Shown here: positions 25,700 to 39,610 of the stretch, in pieces
Layout of the letters: each line of letters opens with the position of its first letter
Numbering within the stretch: the first letter of the stretch is position 1
Assembly: GCF_000346465.2 (NCBI RefSeq)
Contig: NC_034016.1
Location: 20,075,548-20,139,547, forward strand
Direction of reading: 5' to 3'
Length of the DNA stretch: 64,000 bases
DNA from: Prunus persica
Lineage: Eukaryota > Streptophyta > Magnoliopsida > Rosales > Rosaceae
Notes under the pieces: generated by a model
What the model was told of the DNA's origin: nothing
Database searches by the model: none
What the model saw: only the letters and a program-made list of their open reading frames with translations
Program-made: the position numbers and the translations under genes

Positions 25700-26680
25700 C
25701 AGAGAAGCGAGAACGCGGGTTACACGTTGACGGTGTGTAGAACACGACAGATACAGGTTGTCGTTTGGAGGCGATGAGTGAGAGTGGAATTGCATACGCG
25801 CTTTCCACACCTCACATGGGAAATTTTGGCGCATGAAAATGAAAGGCTTTGCCTTTTTTACTTTTTTTTTTTGGAATAAATCATTGATGGCAAGTTGCAA
25901 GTGGCAGCTCTGGCCAAGAATGAAGATGGCAGGAAGAGCCCACAATCTTAATAGAGAGGTTGATATTCCATTACCATGAAGTGGGTTGGCAATTTACCAA
26001 AAAGAATTAAAGTAGGTAAGGTAATTTTAATATACCAACAAAAATTCAGTGGGCAAGCCTTCACCAAACCCTTCTTATTTCATAATCATATCATATATGA
26101 CAAGATTATGAAATTAGGTTTTTGGCACTTCTTCACTTTATCTTAATACCACCACTTGACAATTGAGTAGTTTGATGTTTTTTTGTCAATGCATGACATT
26201 GAATTGGGAATTTTTGTAATATTTTCTTACATAATCGTCTAGTGTTTTAAACTGTCGATCTCAACTGTTTAGTTTTGAGTTTATATATGATTGTTTTCGC
26301 TATTTTTTGACATCTCACAGTTGAAGTTCATGACATTCTGGCTATAAATGCAAATGGCATGCAGTGCCCCTAGAGGACCAAAAACGAATATAAACGAAAC
26401 CACTTTATGTGGATTTTTGGTTCAATTATGGATCATCTTTTATAAAATCATTTTCAATAAAGCCTTTCCCATTCAAACGGGATGTCGTTTTTGGTCAATT
26501 AAACAGTTATTTGTCGCGCGGTGAAAACGGTCAAAAACCAAACTTCACGAGCTCCTTCAACCGACATCTGCAAAGCTTCAAACTTTACGCAACCCCCAAC
26601 CAGAATCAGACAATTCATTTTAGGGTTTTTATTATTCTCCCTAAAATCCCAAATCGAATCTCATCTCCCACTCATTAACC
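24279..26680. promoter_or_regulatory. Divergent intergenic region between PMT and STK19-like genes
   Basis: For the PMT gene a 5' UTR exon is likely near 25472-25560 on the minus strand. It has a strong donor GTACGT at 25471 and a plausible acceptor CTGCAG whose exon resumes at 24367, giving a roughly 1.1-kb leader intron. A 35-bp (GA)n tract at 25663-25697 lies just upstream of that leader. The STK19-like promoter occupies the right end. The 83-residue frame at 25082-25333 falls inside the predicted leader intron and resembles nothing known. Confidence 0.45.
25663..25697. repeat. (GA)n microsatellite upstream of the PMT gene
   Basis: About 17 AG units, read as (CT)n on the strand of the PMT gene. 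It lies about 100-200 bp upstream of the predicted 5' UTR exon, a common position for CT-rich tracts in plant promoters. Confidence 0.95.
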
Positions 26681-29245
26681 ATGGCCAAGAATATTTCAGA
26701 ATCTTTGAAAGGTAAAAAGCGCGCGCGAGAGACAGATACCGAAGCCGAAGCCAGCGATTTCGATCAGATTTTATCGCTAGGTATATTCTCACTATTTCCA
26801 CTATAAAGAAATTTACTATGTTTTACACTTCAATTGATCAGTTTTCAGTGATTGAAGATTATGAAAATAACTTCTTTATATTTGGTTAGTAAAAATAGTA
26901 ATCAGAAAGTTAATATCTTTTGGCAAATACAGAGGAAAATCTTACATTTAGTGACACATTGGTGGCGCTTCGCATAATGAGAGCTCAGTTTCCACAGAGT
27001 GACAAGGTTAGGATTTTAAAGTTTTAATTTTGGTGTGATTGTTTTGGCTATCTTTCTACTTTGCTGTAAAGCTGAATCACAAGCAGCTCAACTCATTGAA
27101 TAGTTGTGCATTGTATGTCTATCTTTTTGTGGTTTACCAAGTATTTCATACTGCTCAAAGTAGTGGTTAATCAGTTGTATTAGTTGTGGTCCTTTTATTT
27201 TTTGTTTTTCTGAATATGGTTATTTGACTGATGCCTTCTTTTCAGGTATCAGTTCAGCCTTTCATTTTGCGGTCACAGTTGTATAGCAGTGTAGAGGATA
27301 GAACCCAAGTGGATAGGGATCTAGAGGTATGTGAAACTTGAAAGAACATAACAGAAATTTGTTTGAGTGCATTTTTTATCGGCTTTATACGAGAGTAATA
27401 ATGGTGTTGTGAATCACTTTTGCTTAAGATTTGAATCAATCATCTCAGTTACTGATCATAAGATACAGAACTTATTCTGGGACTTGTGCAAATTTTGTAT
27501 ACTCAAGAAATTACATGATTCCCAAGTTCAAATTAGAGACCTTTGTTTCTTTGGAGCCACTGTGGGATTTGATTCCAGGTGCTTGGGACAATGTCGCTTT
27601 ACCAGCTAAGCTAGATGGCACCTCTTGTCTTCAGGAATCTCATGTGATTGACCTAGGCTACTTTTTTTTTCTCTGTGCAGAATCTAAGAAGGGAGAAAGT
27701 CCTGCGCATTTTCAAGTTAAATACTGGGCAAGATGATCATGCAATAATGTTTTTTGATGACTATCTATGCCAGGTTTGCTTACATGGTTTTCTCGATGGT
27801 TTTGGTGTGTGTTTCATCTAATTTTGATCCTTATCAAAACCTTGTAATACAGTGCATTGATGAACTTCTTTTGCTCTGTATACATGCGTGTAGATGGAAC
27901 GAGTTGTGAAAAGATTGGAAGAAAAGAAGGACAGTGATATTCTTGAAGTTTTTAAGTGGTTTAAATCACACGTCCTTGATAACAAGCTCGAACCTAGTAT
28001 TGAACATCAAGAACTTGTGAGTGATTGGAATATCAGTCTACTTGGAATGTTTATTTATTTTTCTACTCTCTTTATTACATTTTCTACCCATCATAAAGTG
28101 CTGTATATATCTACTTGGAGATGAAGGGTTTAAGGCAGTTTAATGTTTTAATGGAATAATGCTTGAACAAGTCACTCTGTAGATACTATGCAATTGCAGT
28201 CTGACTGAAAAATGTTTTGCCACAGTGTACACTATTAGCTCTTGGAGGAAAGGTGAAGGATGAACACATCTCCCTTTTAATCAATTCTGGCCTCCTTGTA
28301 AGTGAAGTTACTCCTTAATCTATTATGTTGCTGCTGTTTGAATTTCATGATTCATTATGGTGCATTTGGTGCCTATGTTGTTTTGTCTGCGGTGTTGGAA
28401 ACTAACTCCAGTACTGAATTGGTTTAGAAGATTCTTCTCTTTTATCTGTTCTTAGAGAATGAAATAACATACTTTATTACAGTTAAACTAGTAAAATAGC
28501 TTAAACTAAACAGTATTTGATTTATATATTTTCCCCTTAAGATTCCTTTCACAAACTCTTTTTCTTAATAGGGACTGTTTCCCCTTATTTCTGTTTGTTG
28601 GGTTTCTTTTGAAATTTTTTTATGGTGTCCAGCTTTCTAACTATGGCATCTACTTCTAGACTCGGCAACTTATTGACTCAAACATTTATTGGTTCGCAAT
28701 TCCAAATATCGGTTCAGTACTTAAAGGCCTCTCTCAGGTAATGATCAGTTTGTCACTATATATTTTTAAACCAAATACACATGGAATTCCTTATGCACCT
28801 TTTTCATTCTATACCTTATGTAAATAGGCTTTCATCAGACTGGAAGTTTTCACCTTTGATACGGGGTCAACTTTGTAAACTCTTAGGCTCCTAGATTAGA
28901 GACGTAGCTTTTGGCGTTCAACACAACATGAGTGTGGGATGTTAGCTTTGTGATTTTGAAATCCTGCAATTATATGTGTGTGTATATATATATTTGTAAG
29001 TCTTGAACAATTAAATTGTCTAAATTTAGAATAATTGTTTCCTCTTTGTTCAGGGAAGAAAGGAAGTTCTTTCTCTTCTAAACCGCAGGAGATACAAAGA
29101 AATGATGCTAGCACCTCTAGAGAAGAAGCTTCTTCGATATTCCCCACTTGATATGAGATTTCATCTTCGTGATCTGATAGGCTCAGGTCATCTCAAAACT
29201 GCCAAGACACCAACAGGCTTAGTTGTTCGAGTCTCAAAAGATTGA
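26681..29245 (+). CDS. STK19-like winged-helix protein (transcription-coupled repair factor homologue)
   Basis: Eight exons in phase: 26681-26780, 26933-27006, 27246-27326, 27681-27773, 27894-28016, 28226-28297, 28660-28737, 29054-29245, giving 270 residues, close to the roughly 254 of human STK19. Matching blocks are the EDRTQVDRDLENL region (about residue 75), the FKL-x7-DHAIMFFDDY region, INSGLLT, WFAIPNIGS-x3-KGLSQGRKEVL and the HLRDLIGSG end. Human STK19, first named a kinase, is a nuclear DNA-binding protein of tandem winged helices that joins the CSB/TFIIH repair complex. No kinase motifs exist here. A basic KGKKRAR stretch at residues 10-16 may be a nuclear signal. The assignment is from recalled similarity and was not computed. 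Confidence 0.88.
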
Positions 29246-30844
29246 AACCGAGAAGAGTATTTGCTCCCCATCGATTGATGGAAAGATTGCATTTCTTCTC
29301 TTGGCTGTCAAAATAGGTACACTGACTTATGCTTTGAGGTCATCATTGGCTTATTACGCTACATATAAATTCTCCTAGATACATGACCAGAACTTTTGCT
29401 GACTATCCAAAGTGGACAAGCAAAGATATCATATCAGCAAACCGGCCCAACCCAAAGCCTAAGCAGAATGGATAAAACATAACGTATCTTCTCAGCTAGG
29501 TCTTGTATAATTCATTTTTATCTACTGTTTGGCATCCATATGAATTCAATTCTTCTGATTGGATTATCCACTTATTTATTTTTAATACGTTGTACATCAT
29601 CACCATTGGACTCATGTAAACTCAGTAGGATAATGCATTACAATACATTACATTAGCATTAGGTGCTCCTTTTTCTACACATCTTCAGCCTGGTTTTATT
29701 CCATAATACTAATAATTCTGTTATATCAAAGCTTTGGAGCCAAATCTTCACCAAGCCATAACCTCTTCTAATTGGTTTCTACCTGATTTTTCTTTTGGGA
29801 TAGGACTGGGTGGGTCAGAAGATTTGTTTTAGTAAACAGGCTTTGTCAAATGATTGCTAATTTGGAACAGTTAGGTGTCTTTTGTACTTATTAACGACAT
29901 ATGTTTGGTGGTCAGACAAATGATTCATGGAAACAGAAAAAACCAAGTTAGCATTTTAGTTGGTTCTTGCTAACTTGGAGAACATTTTCGTGCTTTTGTT
30001 GGTTAAAGCAAAATGTTTGTGTCCTGATTTTGACATAAAATGAACAAGCTACAATTAACTAATCCTTTCTTGTATGTTAACATTTGTTGCTATTCTTGAT
30101 GTGTGGATAGGGTCAATTCCCTAATCTTGGTCGTTAATTGTGCTCAACACTTGAAATACACGTGTTAACTCGCTATACCGTGCCCGTTCCAATGAATTCC
30201 ACTGAAAATCCCCATGCTAGTTGAAGCAAAAAAAAATTAGATACACGGGACGTACTACGTTGGATGCTAATAAAATTGTGGAATAACTTCTAAAGTAGGA
30301 ACAATCTTCATGAACCACACAAGAACTATAAGTGGTAAGCATAATTTTCCATGGACGATTGTGTGGAGAGGATTAATTTGCTTGCTTGGGTCAAGTTTAG
30401 CCTCTCCTACTCTGAACTCCCAAAAGAATAAAATTGTTTAGATTCTTCTGTTCATGTATTTGCTTTTAGCACTGAGAAAACAAATTGGGTAAGAACTGTC
30501 AAATTGAGATTATTTGTGGAGGGGTGCAATGTTTAAATAATTAAGTAAATTGCAGTCACGAGCAGATTTTTGGTTTTCTAGGCATTTCTGTCTTTGTCAA
30601 TACTCGGTTTGTAACAATTTATGTTTGGATTTTGGGCCATTAATTTGGACCTAATCTGCCAGAACTGATGACATGGGGAAGTTCTTTTGGAGAGATTTGG
30701 TGGTAATCTTGGACACCACTCTATCATTGTCTTCTTGTCATCTTATTTGTTCCCTTCTGTTATGAAACTAACGTCCAAGTTGAATTGCTTTGGACCACAG
30801 GTCCAAAAATCATTTACTTTTTCTCCTTGTCGACATGAGAGAGA

Positions 30845-30905
30845 GAGACTCGAAACTCTTAACTGTGGTTACGAAAGATAAGCGCTTTACCACTAAAGCG
30901 GACAA
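30845..30905 (-). mobile_element. tRNA-like SINE remnant (tentative)
   Basis: Read on the minus strand, CCGCTTTAGTGGTAAAGCGC resembles a tRNA D-arm/A box. About 30 bases further on, GTTTCGAGTC resembles a B box. There is no acceptor-stem pairing or anticodon arm, so it is not an intact tRNA. A decayed tRNA-derived SINE is the best reading; boundaries are uncertain. Confidence 0.3.
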
Positions 30906-33900
30906 GAAAACTCATAGAATGACACGTAGCGGAATGAATTATTTGAATAAACAGGTATAGCCAAGGGAATATACCATTTTAAAGGATCGAACAACTTATT
31001 TTAGCTTAAAAAAACCTTGACATCAATTAATAAATCATTTCAGAACCTTCCCAGTTAACAACTTCAGGGTCTTCAATTTGGAGTTGGGGAATGATTAATC
31101 TGGCAAGCTTCCTCTTGGCGGCGTGTCTATAGTTTATATAAGCACCCACGATTAATCTGCTAATTAGTTTATTCAACTGCAAAACTAGTCACACAATTAA
31201 ACTAGTAACGTCTGTTTTATTAATCCGATATTTTATCTTATAATAGATATTTAAATGTCTTTGCCGAGAATTTTTTTTTTTTTTTTTGGGTAGAAATTAT
31301 TGATTGTTTTGGAGATTCTAGTGCATGCATTATATGTATGTACTGTAGTAGTCTGTATCAAGGTAGGTTTGGAAACCTAGTTTGATTGAGATATTTTGGT
31401 AGATTTAGAAATAAGTCCAAAAGTGATTATATACACAGTTCCGAAAAAAAAAAAAGTTTAATGGTTGTGTTGGTCAACACGAATTTGACCAAAACCCAAT
31501 GGGAAGAGAATATATGTACTTACGTAGTTAAAATCTTGATTTGAATTAATTGGTAGGCAGACACTTTTTGACTCGGTTATATGTAGAGATTAGTTATAAA
31601 CCTTTTCGTGAAAGTTAAGTATTACTAATAATTTACTTAGTTAATCCCTTATGCAGATAACCAACATTGTTTAAGCTTTGTTTTAGAATGCTTAATTACC
31701 TTTGATTATTTTTGTTAATTACGTTCATCATTTCCTTGATCATGATGGAAACCCAAACACGTTTTCAACATTGTCTTCTCTACAACATTGTCTTGACATG
31801 TAGGGCTAGATTTCACTTTAATCTTGGTCCTCTCATTTTTTTATTATTATTATTTTTTTCTATCCTTTGATGCTCTCTGCCTTCAATTGAATTAATTATG
31901 TAGCTAATTTCCCTCACCAATTTTTTTTAATTTTTTTTTAAAAAAACCTTTAATTATACCACTAAACTGAAAATTGAAAATTGGTGTTGCCAAAAATTAC
32001 AGAGGCAAACTGATGTGAAGGGACTGTGCTAAAAATAGAGATGAAACATACAGCTGGAGTTTATACGTATGTACTTTTAAGTGTATATATTGAGCCAAGC
32101 AAAATGCAACATGCATGTGACATCTGGATTTTGGTCTGCTGTCACTATTTTAGCAAAGGAACTTGTATCGAAACGGGATAGCACTATTTTGTTATTCTTA
32201 ACCAGCCATAGACTGCCACATGAAAAAATTATCAAGTCTGTTATGTCTCGATTGGTCCGAAATAGAAAATTATCACCTAATATTAACCCAAGAAAATACA
32301 TATATATAACATTGATATGACACAACACTCTCTATATATTTTTCCATGAAAAATCGCATGGGCAATAATTGAGTAGCTAGCTAGCAAAGAGACACCTGGA
32401 AGTTAGATTATAATTACCTTTAAGAGATATTTAGTCACATATTTATTTTTAGCACTAATAATATAGATAAACTCTACACAATTTAATTTCTATAAACAAA
32501 CCCAAAAAATGACAGCTGGCCCTATCGAATTTAATTTTGATTATTAAATTACTTTGATACCCTATTGAGTGTTTTGAGTTTTTTCAATTAGATTTTAGGG
32601 TTGAGTTTGTTTTAAGAAATCAATGGCAGTTTTGTAATTTAAAAGAAGTTAAAAGCCTTTTTATTATGTTGTAAATGAGCTTTAAGTGTGTTTCTAAAGT
32701 CCATTTCATATATGATTTTTTATAATTTGGGCTCCAATATTGGGTATAATAGTGAATCTCCCTACTTTTTATTCCCTTGGATCATTCTTTTTCGCTTTTT
32801 AGGTATTTCATTTGAAAAAAAAGACCAAGCTGATTGCACTTATATATAGCTGGAGAGATTTTTTTATGACCCGATATAAAAACGTGTAGAATCGCTAATA
32901 CTAGTCCTAAATTCTACCGACACATTATAATAATTTGAGTGAATTCGTAACGCTACATTAGTATGTATACGTTATATACAACTGGCTTAAAATAGAAAGT
33001 TTCCGTTTTCAACGTTTAATATATGAAACTAAAGAAATCCCTAACACGACAATAATGAATAGTAGATTTATTATTATACCATTACCATTACCATCATCAT
33101 CAGTTGGCATGAAGTCGAATATACCATCCAATCTGCAACAAGACGATCAGTTTGGAATCCAAAGCGCATATAGCTAACCTGGACACATTGAAGTTCATGT
33201 TGTTACTTTCACGTACTAGATTGGATTTGATAGCGATGCAACTATACTCTGCCTCAGTTATCTTTCCATACATATACGCACACCAAGTGCCCACCACAAA
33301 AACTGGCTTTGGAAACATTCTCAGCAAATTATTGATTATTGGATTTAATCAAAGCCACGGCCATGGCTCTAGCAAGGCATGAGAAGGCATATATGATATG
33401 CGGCTCCCCAGCAAACGTGCCGTCTCCAAAACCCAATCAAAACTGCGAGAGTCTGTTTGGTTAATCATGCGATCGAACAGTTCGTTTGGCATGCAGTGCA
33501 GCTCTAGAACTTGAAGGCATACAAATCATTAATTATTTGCTAATGATGGCGACGAGGGTGTAGCCCACCAAACTTATATAGAATCTCAGAATATTGATGG
33601 AGAACATGATTGATAATTAATATATATTTATGGTAGTACGGCCAAGATGTTATAATATAAGTGGATATTTATTGAAATATCAACCCAGTCGTCCACCCAA
33701 TATAATACGTGTACAAGTTACAGCATGCGTCCGTATTTTAATACTATTCTATAATTTCTTGTGATTTGCTAAATGATACCTGAAATTGCTGGGCACGTGT
33801 CAGGTAAAGTATAATTAAGATGGAATATATTGTCCCTCTCTAAAATTTGTAAACAAGTTAAAACGGTCATCTTAATTTCATATAGGTGCTAAGTTTTTTA

Positions 33901-34762
33901 CTCGCTTGCTCCAAAATAGTATTGGAGCTGACATGTTATGGGATCTGTAAGACGTCTAATGTCTGCCTTTAACTTAAAGATCACGGACTCTAGGGATCAG
34001 TATCACGGTGACAGCAACTGCTTTTGCTTTCTCTCTATTATTGGAAGGTGAAAGGGGGAAAATGGGAAACAAACAATAAGTAATTAGTAAGGCCAAGTTC
34101 AAGATTGAGATGTCGATGAATTTCAAAGATTGATTTTTTTATAAACAGTGAAAAGAAGGTTTAGTTAAACTAGAGCTTTCAACCACTAGTTACTCTCAAG
34201 CACACACACTATGCCTTGCAGATCATGGTCTAGGGTTTAAAGAGAGGGACCGCCCGGGCTTCAAAAAAATCCGGATTTCCAAGGAAATAATGCATGGAGC
34301 AATCAGCATCCACGTACTCAAATGAAAAGCTGTGTGGTTTGGGTTATGTGATGTGTGTATCATTGAGATGATGATCGATGTGTGAATAATTAAGAAAAGA
34401 ATGACGAGTACGTACTGAATACGAATTCACAATACTATTTATATCGTCGATACTTAATTGATATTTGGATAAAATATCGACCACTAAGTATTAATAATGT
34501 ACCAAATACTATAGATTCGTATGGAGTATCGGTCAATCATTGCCCTAAATAATTTTGTATACATTGCCTCATGTGATAATTGTGCATGGCTCTTTTTTTC
34601 TCTTCCAATTGCCTCTATGTCTACATACGCAGGCAGAGTGTGGGATCACTCGTCCTTGGCGGCGCTAATCAATAACAGGCATGCATATTTGATGAATATG
34701 ATTTGAATTATGCATATTTGGAATCTAACACTTCAATTTCAACCCTCCTCTCACACGCTTTC

Positions 34763-34770
<8 letters not shown>

Positions 34771-34800
<30 letters not shown>
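34771..34800. repeat. (CT)n microsatellite
   Basis: About 15 uninterrupted CT units in intergenic DNA between the STK19-like and NAC genes. Confidence 0.95.
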
Positions 34801-34801
<1 letters not shown>

Positions 34802-37258
34802 GAAATCAGAAGTCTCTGCTGCCACCTGTTGCCATAAGATACGTGCTGAGTCACATCCAAAGAAGCACAATTATTTTCTGTGTCCGAGTGTCTCCGAAGT
34901 TTAGCCCACAATAAATAAATAAAGATTAATTGCTAATAATAATAAGTTAATAGCACCAACAAATATTTGTTTCGTGTTGTTGTTGTCATCTTCTTCACCG
35001 ACGTAGTTGGCGCACTGCTTAGTATTGCGAAACTCACGACCTTTAAGCTTCATGGAAAAGAAGCCATCAAAACCAACTCGACCATGGATTCTATAGAAAC
35101 AGAAGCCATCACTGGCAAGGACGGAACCATAAATTTTTATAGAAATGGGCTATTATTTCTTATATGGGTAAAGATCTAAATAAAATTCCATTTATTTTCT
35201 CATAGGAGAAAACTTGAAGCTAACTGAATATCTGTTTGAATTTTTGCTTGGATAAATTGGGTTAATTTTTGTAAAATGAACTGTAGTGCCTAAAAATTAG
35301 CATTAAATTTCTTTTTTTTCCAAACTTTGCACTAGGCTAGAGCCCACTTCCTTGATCACTAGCTAGCTCTGGTTGCAAACCCTGAGATGATGAGTAAGTT
35401 TTAAGAGACGGTATTGAATATATTTCGACGTATAATTCAGATTCGAATTAGCATATATATTTGATAAGAGAACAGTTTTTATCATACGAATATAAACTCG
35501 AAACTTTAACCTAACAACACAAACACCATGAGGATGGAGGATGATATATCAATCTTTACATTTACAATAGTCATAAATTAACTGTGCTCCATCGATCTAC
35601 AATTAATTTCTTTGAATATATATGATTAACTCCCAATCACATCGACCTATGCGTGTTCAACGATGCTTATACTTGTAGAAAACAATTTCCCGCGTTTTCA
35701 AGCTATCAGCAGAATCTTTCTGATTTGGTTACATTTTTTTTAATACAAATTTTCTAAAGTTTGTATGATAAAGACATAAAGTTTTATAATTGTGCATGTT
35801 ACACTCTAATCACATGAACCTTTGAAAATCCCATTTTATTTCAGAACAGAATCAAATACACTGTATGCAATTCCCTATGATGGCCATGTATATTTTTCTC
35901 TTTTTGACAGAAGAGAGATAATATATTATTATGGAGGAAAGCAAAAGGTACAACTAAAGTTTTATACCAAAATCAAGAGGAATAGACGAGCATCTATGCA
36001 CAGAAGCACTCGGCCGTATATTTTTTGACAAAGAGGAATCTAAATCAGGTTAATTATCATCACGCTGCCTAATTAGGATTAATCTTGTAGCTGAAGCTTT
36101 TGTTAAATCATGTTACTTAATGATATATATACAGATTAACATGCAATTCTACACGAAAGCTCTGGATATATATATAAAGGGTAAAGCCATCTTGAAATTA
36201 TTCATAATTTATATAGTATACTTTTGATCATATATGTATATAGAAATTACACCACTCAAATTATGATTGTAACATCCACAATTCCAATCATGTACGTGAG
36301 GACAATCTGCATGACCCTAGGGCCTTTTCATTATTAATTAGAGAAGCCAACCTTCTGAGATTCTTAATTACCCACAAGTATTTATATAAAAACCTTTCAT
36401 AATTTACAAAACTACAACCGAAATAACTGCAGCCGTTGGTTTCAAAATGACTCGTTGGAGTTGTCACTTTCTTGAGATGCAAATCGATGCATACACAGTA
36501 CAGAGATTTTCTTCCAAAAGCACAATTTTGCGTGATAAAGTTTAGCTGTAGCACAATCAGGTCTCATCCTAGACTGCAAATTTTTCTAAAGTGTATAAAT
36601 AAAGTGAAGGCTAGGAGGAAAACTTATCTTTCTAAAAGGTGGTTCTGGAATCTAAGAACAAAAGTTTGGCCAATTTTATTAAAGGTAAAAGTTGTCGAAG
36701 AACCCAATTTTCTAGTTTGGGCACGACTTTGGATTGGCGATCTGGCCATAGACAACGACTTCTCTGCTACAACTACGGAAGCAGCCACGCGATGCATCTC
36801 TCTCCCTCACTATAGATTTAAAATTCTCTTATGTAATACGTAACGGGAATGCACAAGATTGTTTATCGTTCGATGTTGTATACTCTCAATATCATTAAAT
36901 CGAATGAGTTATTGTATAATAATATGCTTAAAATAGTAAAAAGTTATTTTCAACGAAAACTATGCAATTCTTAGGATAATCATTGAAATGATATATTTTG
37001 AAATATTCAAATATTGAATTTGTAGGGCAATGAAATGATGTCGATCACTGATTAATAATATATATCCAATTATACATCACACACAAAGGAGAAAAGTTGT
37101 CAAAGAAAACAAGAGACTGCCATGTATGCATCAACTCAATACACATTTGACACTGATTCAGAAAGGATGTGATTGGAAGATATAGACTGGATCTAAGCCT
37201 TGCATTAAAACTAGGGCTAGGCCCCACTTAGTTATGAATTTACGAGCAATTAAGGTTT

Positions 37259-37280
37259 ATATATATATATATATATATAT
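37259..37280. repeat. (AT)n microsatellite
   Basis: Eleven AT units in AT-rich intergenic DNA. Confidence 0.9.
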
Positions 37281-39574
37281 TTTAATCACATTAGTTAGTT
37301 GATTATACCATGGTTGATGTGTATTTCTTACATCAATTATTTTGTTGTTATTTTACATAAGGAATATGCCATGAAAATTCTATTCATTTTCATAAATTTT
37401 TTCCCTAATTGGTATTGTTGAACCCTCGTAGAATCCACTCTATACGCAAAGGTTGAGAAAAATATTTAAATAACTTGATTATATTGATATTTTTCTCTAA
37501 TTCTATACCATTACTTGATTATATTGATACATCAACGTCACATAATGTCATCAACTAATATGCGACCCTTTCTTTTTTGATAAGAAACCAACATCGTAAA
37601 CAAAAGGTGGTATATTCAAACATTATTATCTTTTCATGCATCCTCTTATAAAGAACAAAAAACAATATTGTAAAATATGCGTAAATGCATATCTATCCCA
37701 TAAAGAGCCCATAACTTATGGAAGTGAATTTGAGTAAAAAGACACTATATATGAAAGGAGAGAGGAGGGGGCCAAGAAAGAAAGCATTGGAGGAAGATCA
37801 AGCCGTCACTCATTCTCCAACATCATCCTCACCTAACAAAATTCCCTCCTTGGAAATAAACCCTAACTCTAGCATTCACAATCATTTGCATTATCTTTCC
37901 TTGGTTTTTTTTTTTTTTTGGATGGATATTCATCATATGATTTTGAAAATAATAATCTTACACGTCACCCTCCTCGTGACGTGTCCCTTTAGTATGTGAT
38001 TTCACATGTCTCCCGGTTACTCCCGTTAATTTAGGTTTATGGTGTCCATTATTACAAGCTAATTGGCCTACTTTGAACACTAGCTAGCCTATGATCTTTT
38101 TTGGCACTCAATTTTAGGATTTTGATTAATTAATTTGGTCTACGTTTTGAGCAAGAAATGTCAGGGACCCACCTTGACCCATCACTGTCTTTTTTTTTTG
38201 GTTTTAGAATATTGATTCAATTTTCATATATAATATGTGGTTGTTTTTCCATTAATAACCCTTCTTTGGTGGCTAATTAAATATAAATACACTAAAACAA
38301 GAAAATCTTCACGGATTATGTTTTAACTTTTTCTTTTTTTGTGCAAAGTCAGAAAGACAAGGGAGAAAACTCACACACATAAGTACCATAAAACTTGAAC
38401 TCAGGACTATTCGGAAGCACACTAAAAGTCGAACTAATCTAACTACGTACACACCATTGTTATTTTTAAACTTTATTGAATTCGGGTTAATTAATCACTG
38501 TTTTCCCCGACAGGATCATAAATTAAACCACCATTTTGGTGACTGTCAGCATCGTTCTCTTGTTTTTTTCATGCCACATATATAGGTAGAATATGACATA
38601 TCATCCGAAGAGGTCCCGATTTCACAAGTAATCCTACAATGGGAATTTAAAGGGCATAATTGTCCTTTTATTAACATATTTATCCTAGGGTTTGAAGTCA
38701 CACTCACACACGTACTGAAATTTTGAGCTCCATTATTTTTTTTTTTCTTCTATGGATGTGTTTGTGCTGGCAAAACCATGCTGAGCTGGACCCCAGTCCA
38801 GTCATCATCTACAATATTATTAGCATACCAATTATAATTAGAATGATACATGTTGTGACAAATGCACTTTTGTCCGCATTTTTCATCATTATTATTGGCC
38901 TTTTACAAAAATACAAACCTAAAAACAAAAATAACAAATCAAATTAATTAATTTAGATAAGCATACAGTGTGTATGATGGGCCTGATGTCGTTCGTAGAT
39001 CATTAGTGGGACCCAGTTTTCAAAGACAAAAGCCCGTGAGCCCCACAATCACATTCACATCCATCCAAAATATTCTTATGTGATCGAAATTTGTACAGAT
39101 GGGACTCTTCCAAGTTCATCATTCATTTAGTACCGGTTTTCATTTTCTTCCAGCAATTGGTGATTTAAATTATTATTTTTCTCTCTTGAGCTGTCCATTT
39201 TCGATCCCAAATTAATGAAATTCTTCACGTGCCTTTGGTAATTTGATTGGGCTTTAGCTAATTTTATAATATATAAAACTTACGTTGAGGGACGAGAGAC
39301 ATTCTTGTAGGGTTCAATCCACATTCTATTTCACTAATTTAAACTGTCTATTTTATATATATTCATTCAAAGATTATTTTTATAAAAAATTCACTCATAT
39401 TATTTTTTCCTTGAAGCCATGGCCGGAACAATTAATTATTCATAATTATTACCATTTTTAACAAATCATGTTATGCACGAACGTCATTGGCATAAGACAA
39501 TGCAGAAAAGCTTCTTTATGGGAGTCTTAACAAGGCATGCAGCCACTAAACGCTCTTCAAATTCAATAGCATCA

Positions 39575-39576
<2 letters not shown>

Positions 39577-39604
<28 letters not shown>
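39577..39604. repeat. (AT)n microsatellite
   Basis: About fourteen AT units some 630 bp upstream of the NAC start codon. Confidence 0.9.

Positions 39605-39610
<6 letters not shown>

Noticed and set aside
25530..25945. Reverse-strand frames with Ser-Leu repeats
   Set aside because: Low-complexity translation of the (GA)n microsatellite.
30845..30905. Possible intact tRNA gene
   Set aside because: A-box and B-box-like stretches are present but acceptor and anticodon stems cannot be paired; kept only as a tentative SINE remnant.
33100..33327. Reverse-strand frame with an EAEY motif resembling copia RNase H
   Set aside because: Only a few residues match, the surrounding retroelement motifs are missing, and there are no LTRs nearby.
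35904..35924. TGACAGAAGAGAG-type match to the start of miR156/157
   Set aside because: Only about the first 13 bases match, and the flanking 100 bases on either side show no arm that could pair to form a precursor hairpin.
36472..36843. 123-residue plus-strand open frame
   Set aside because: No domain, no splice partners; consistent with chance in 11 kb of gene-free DNA.
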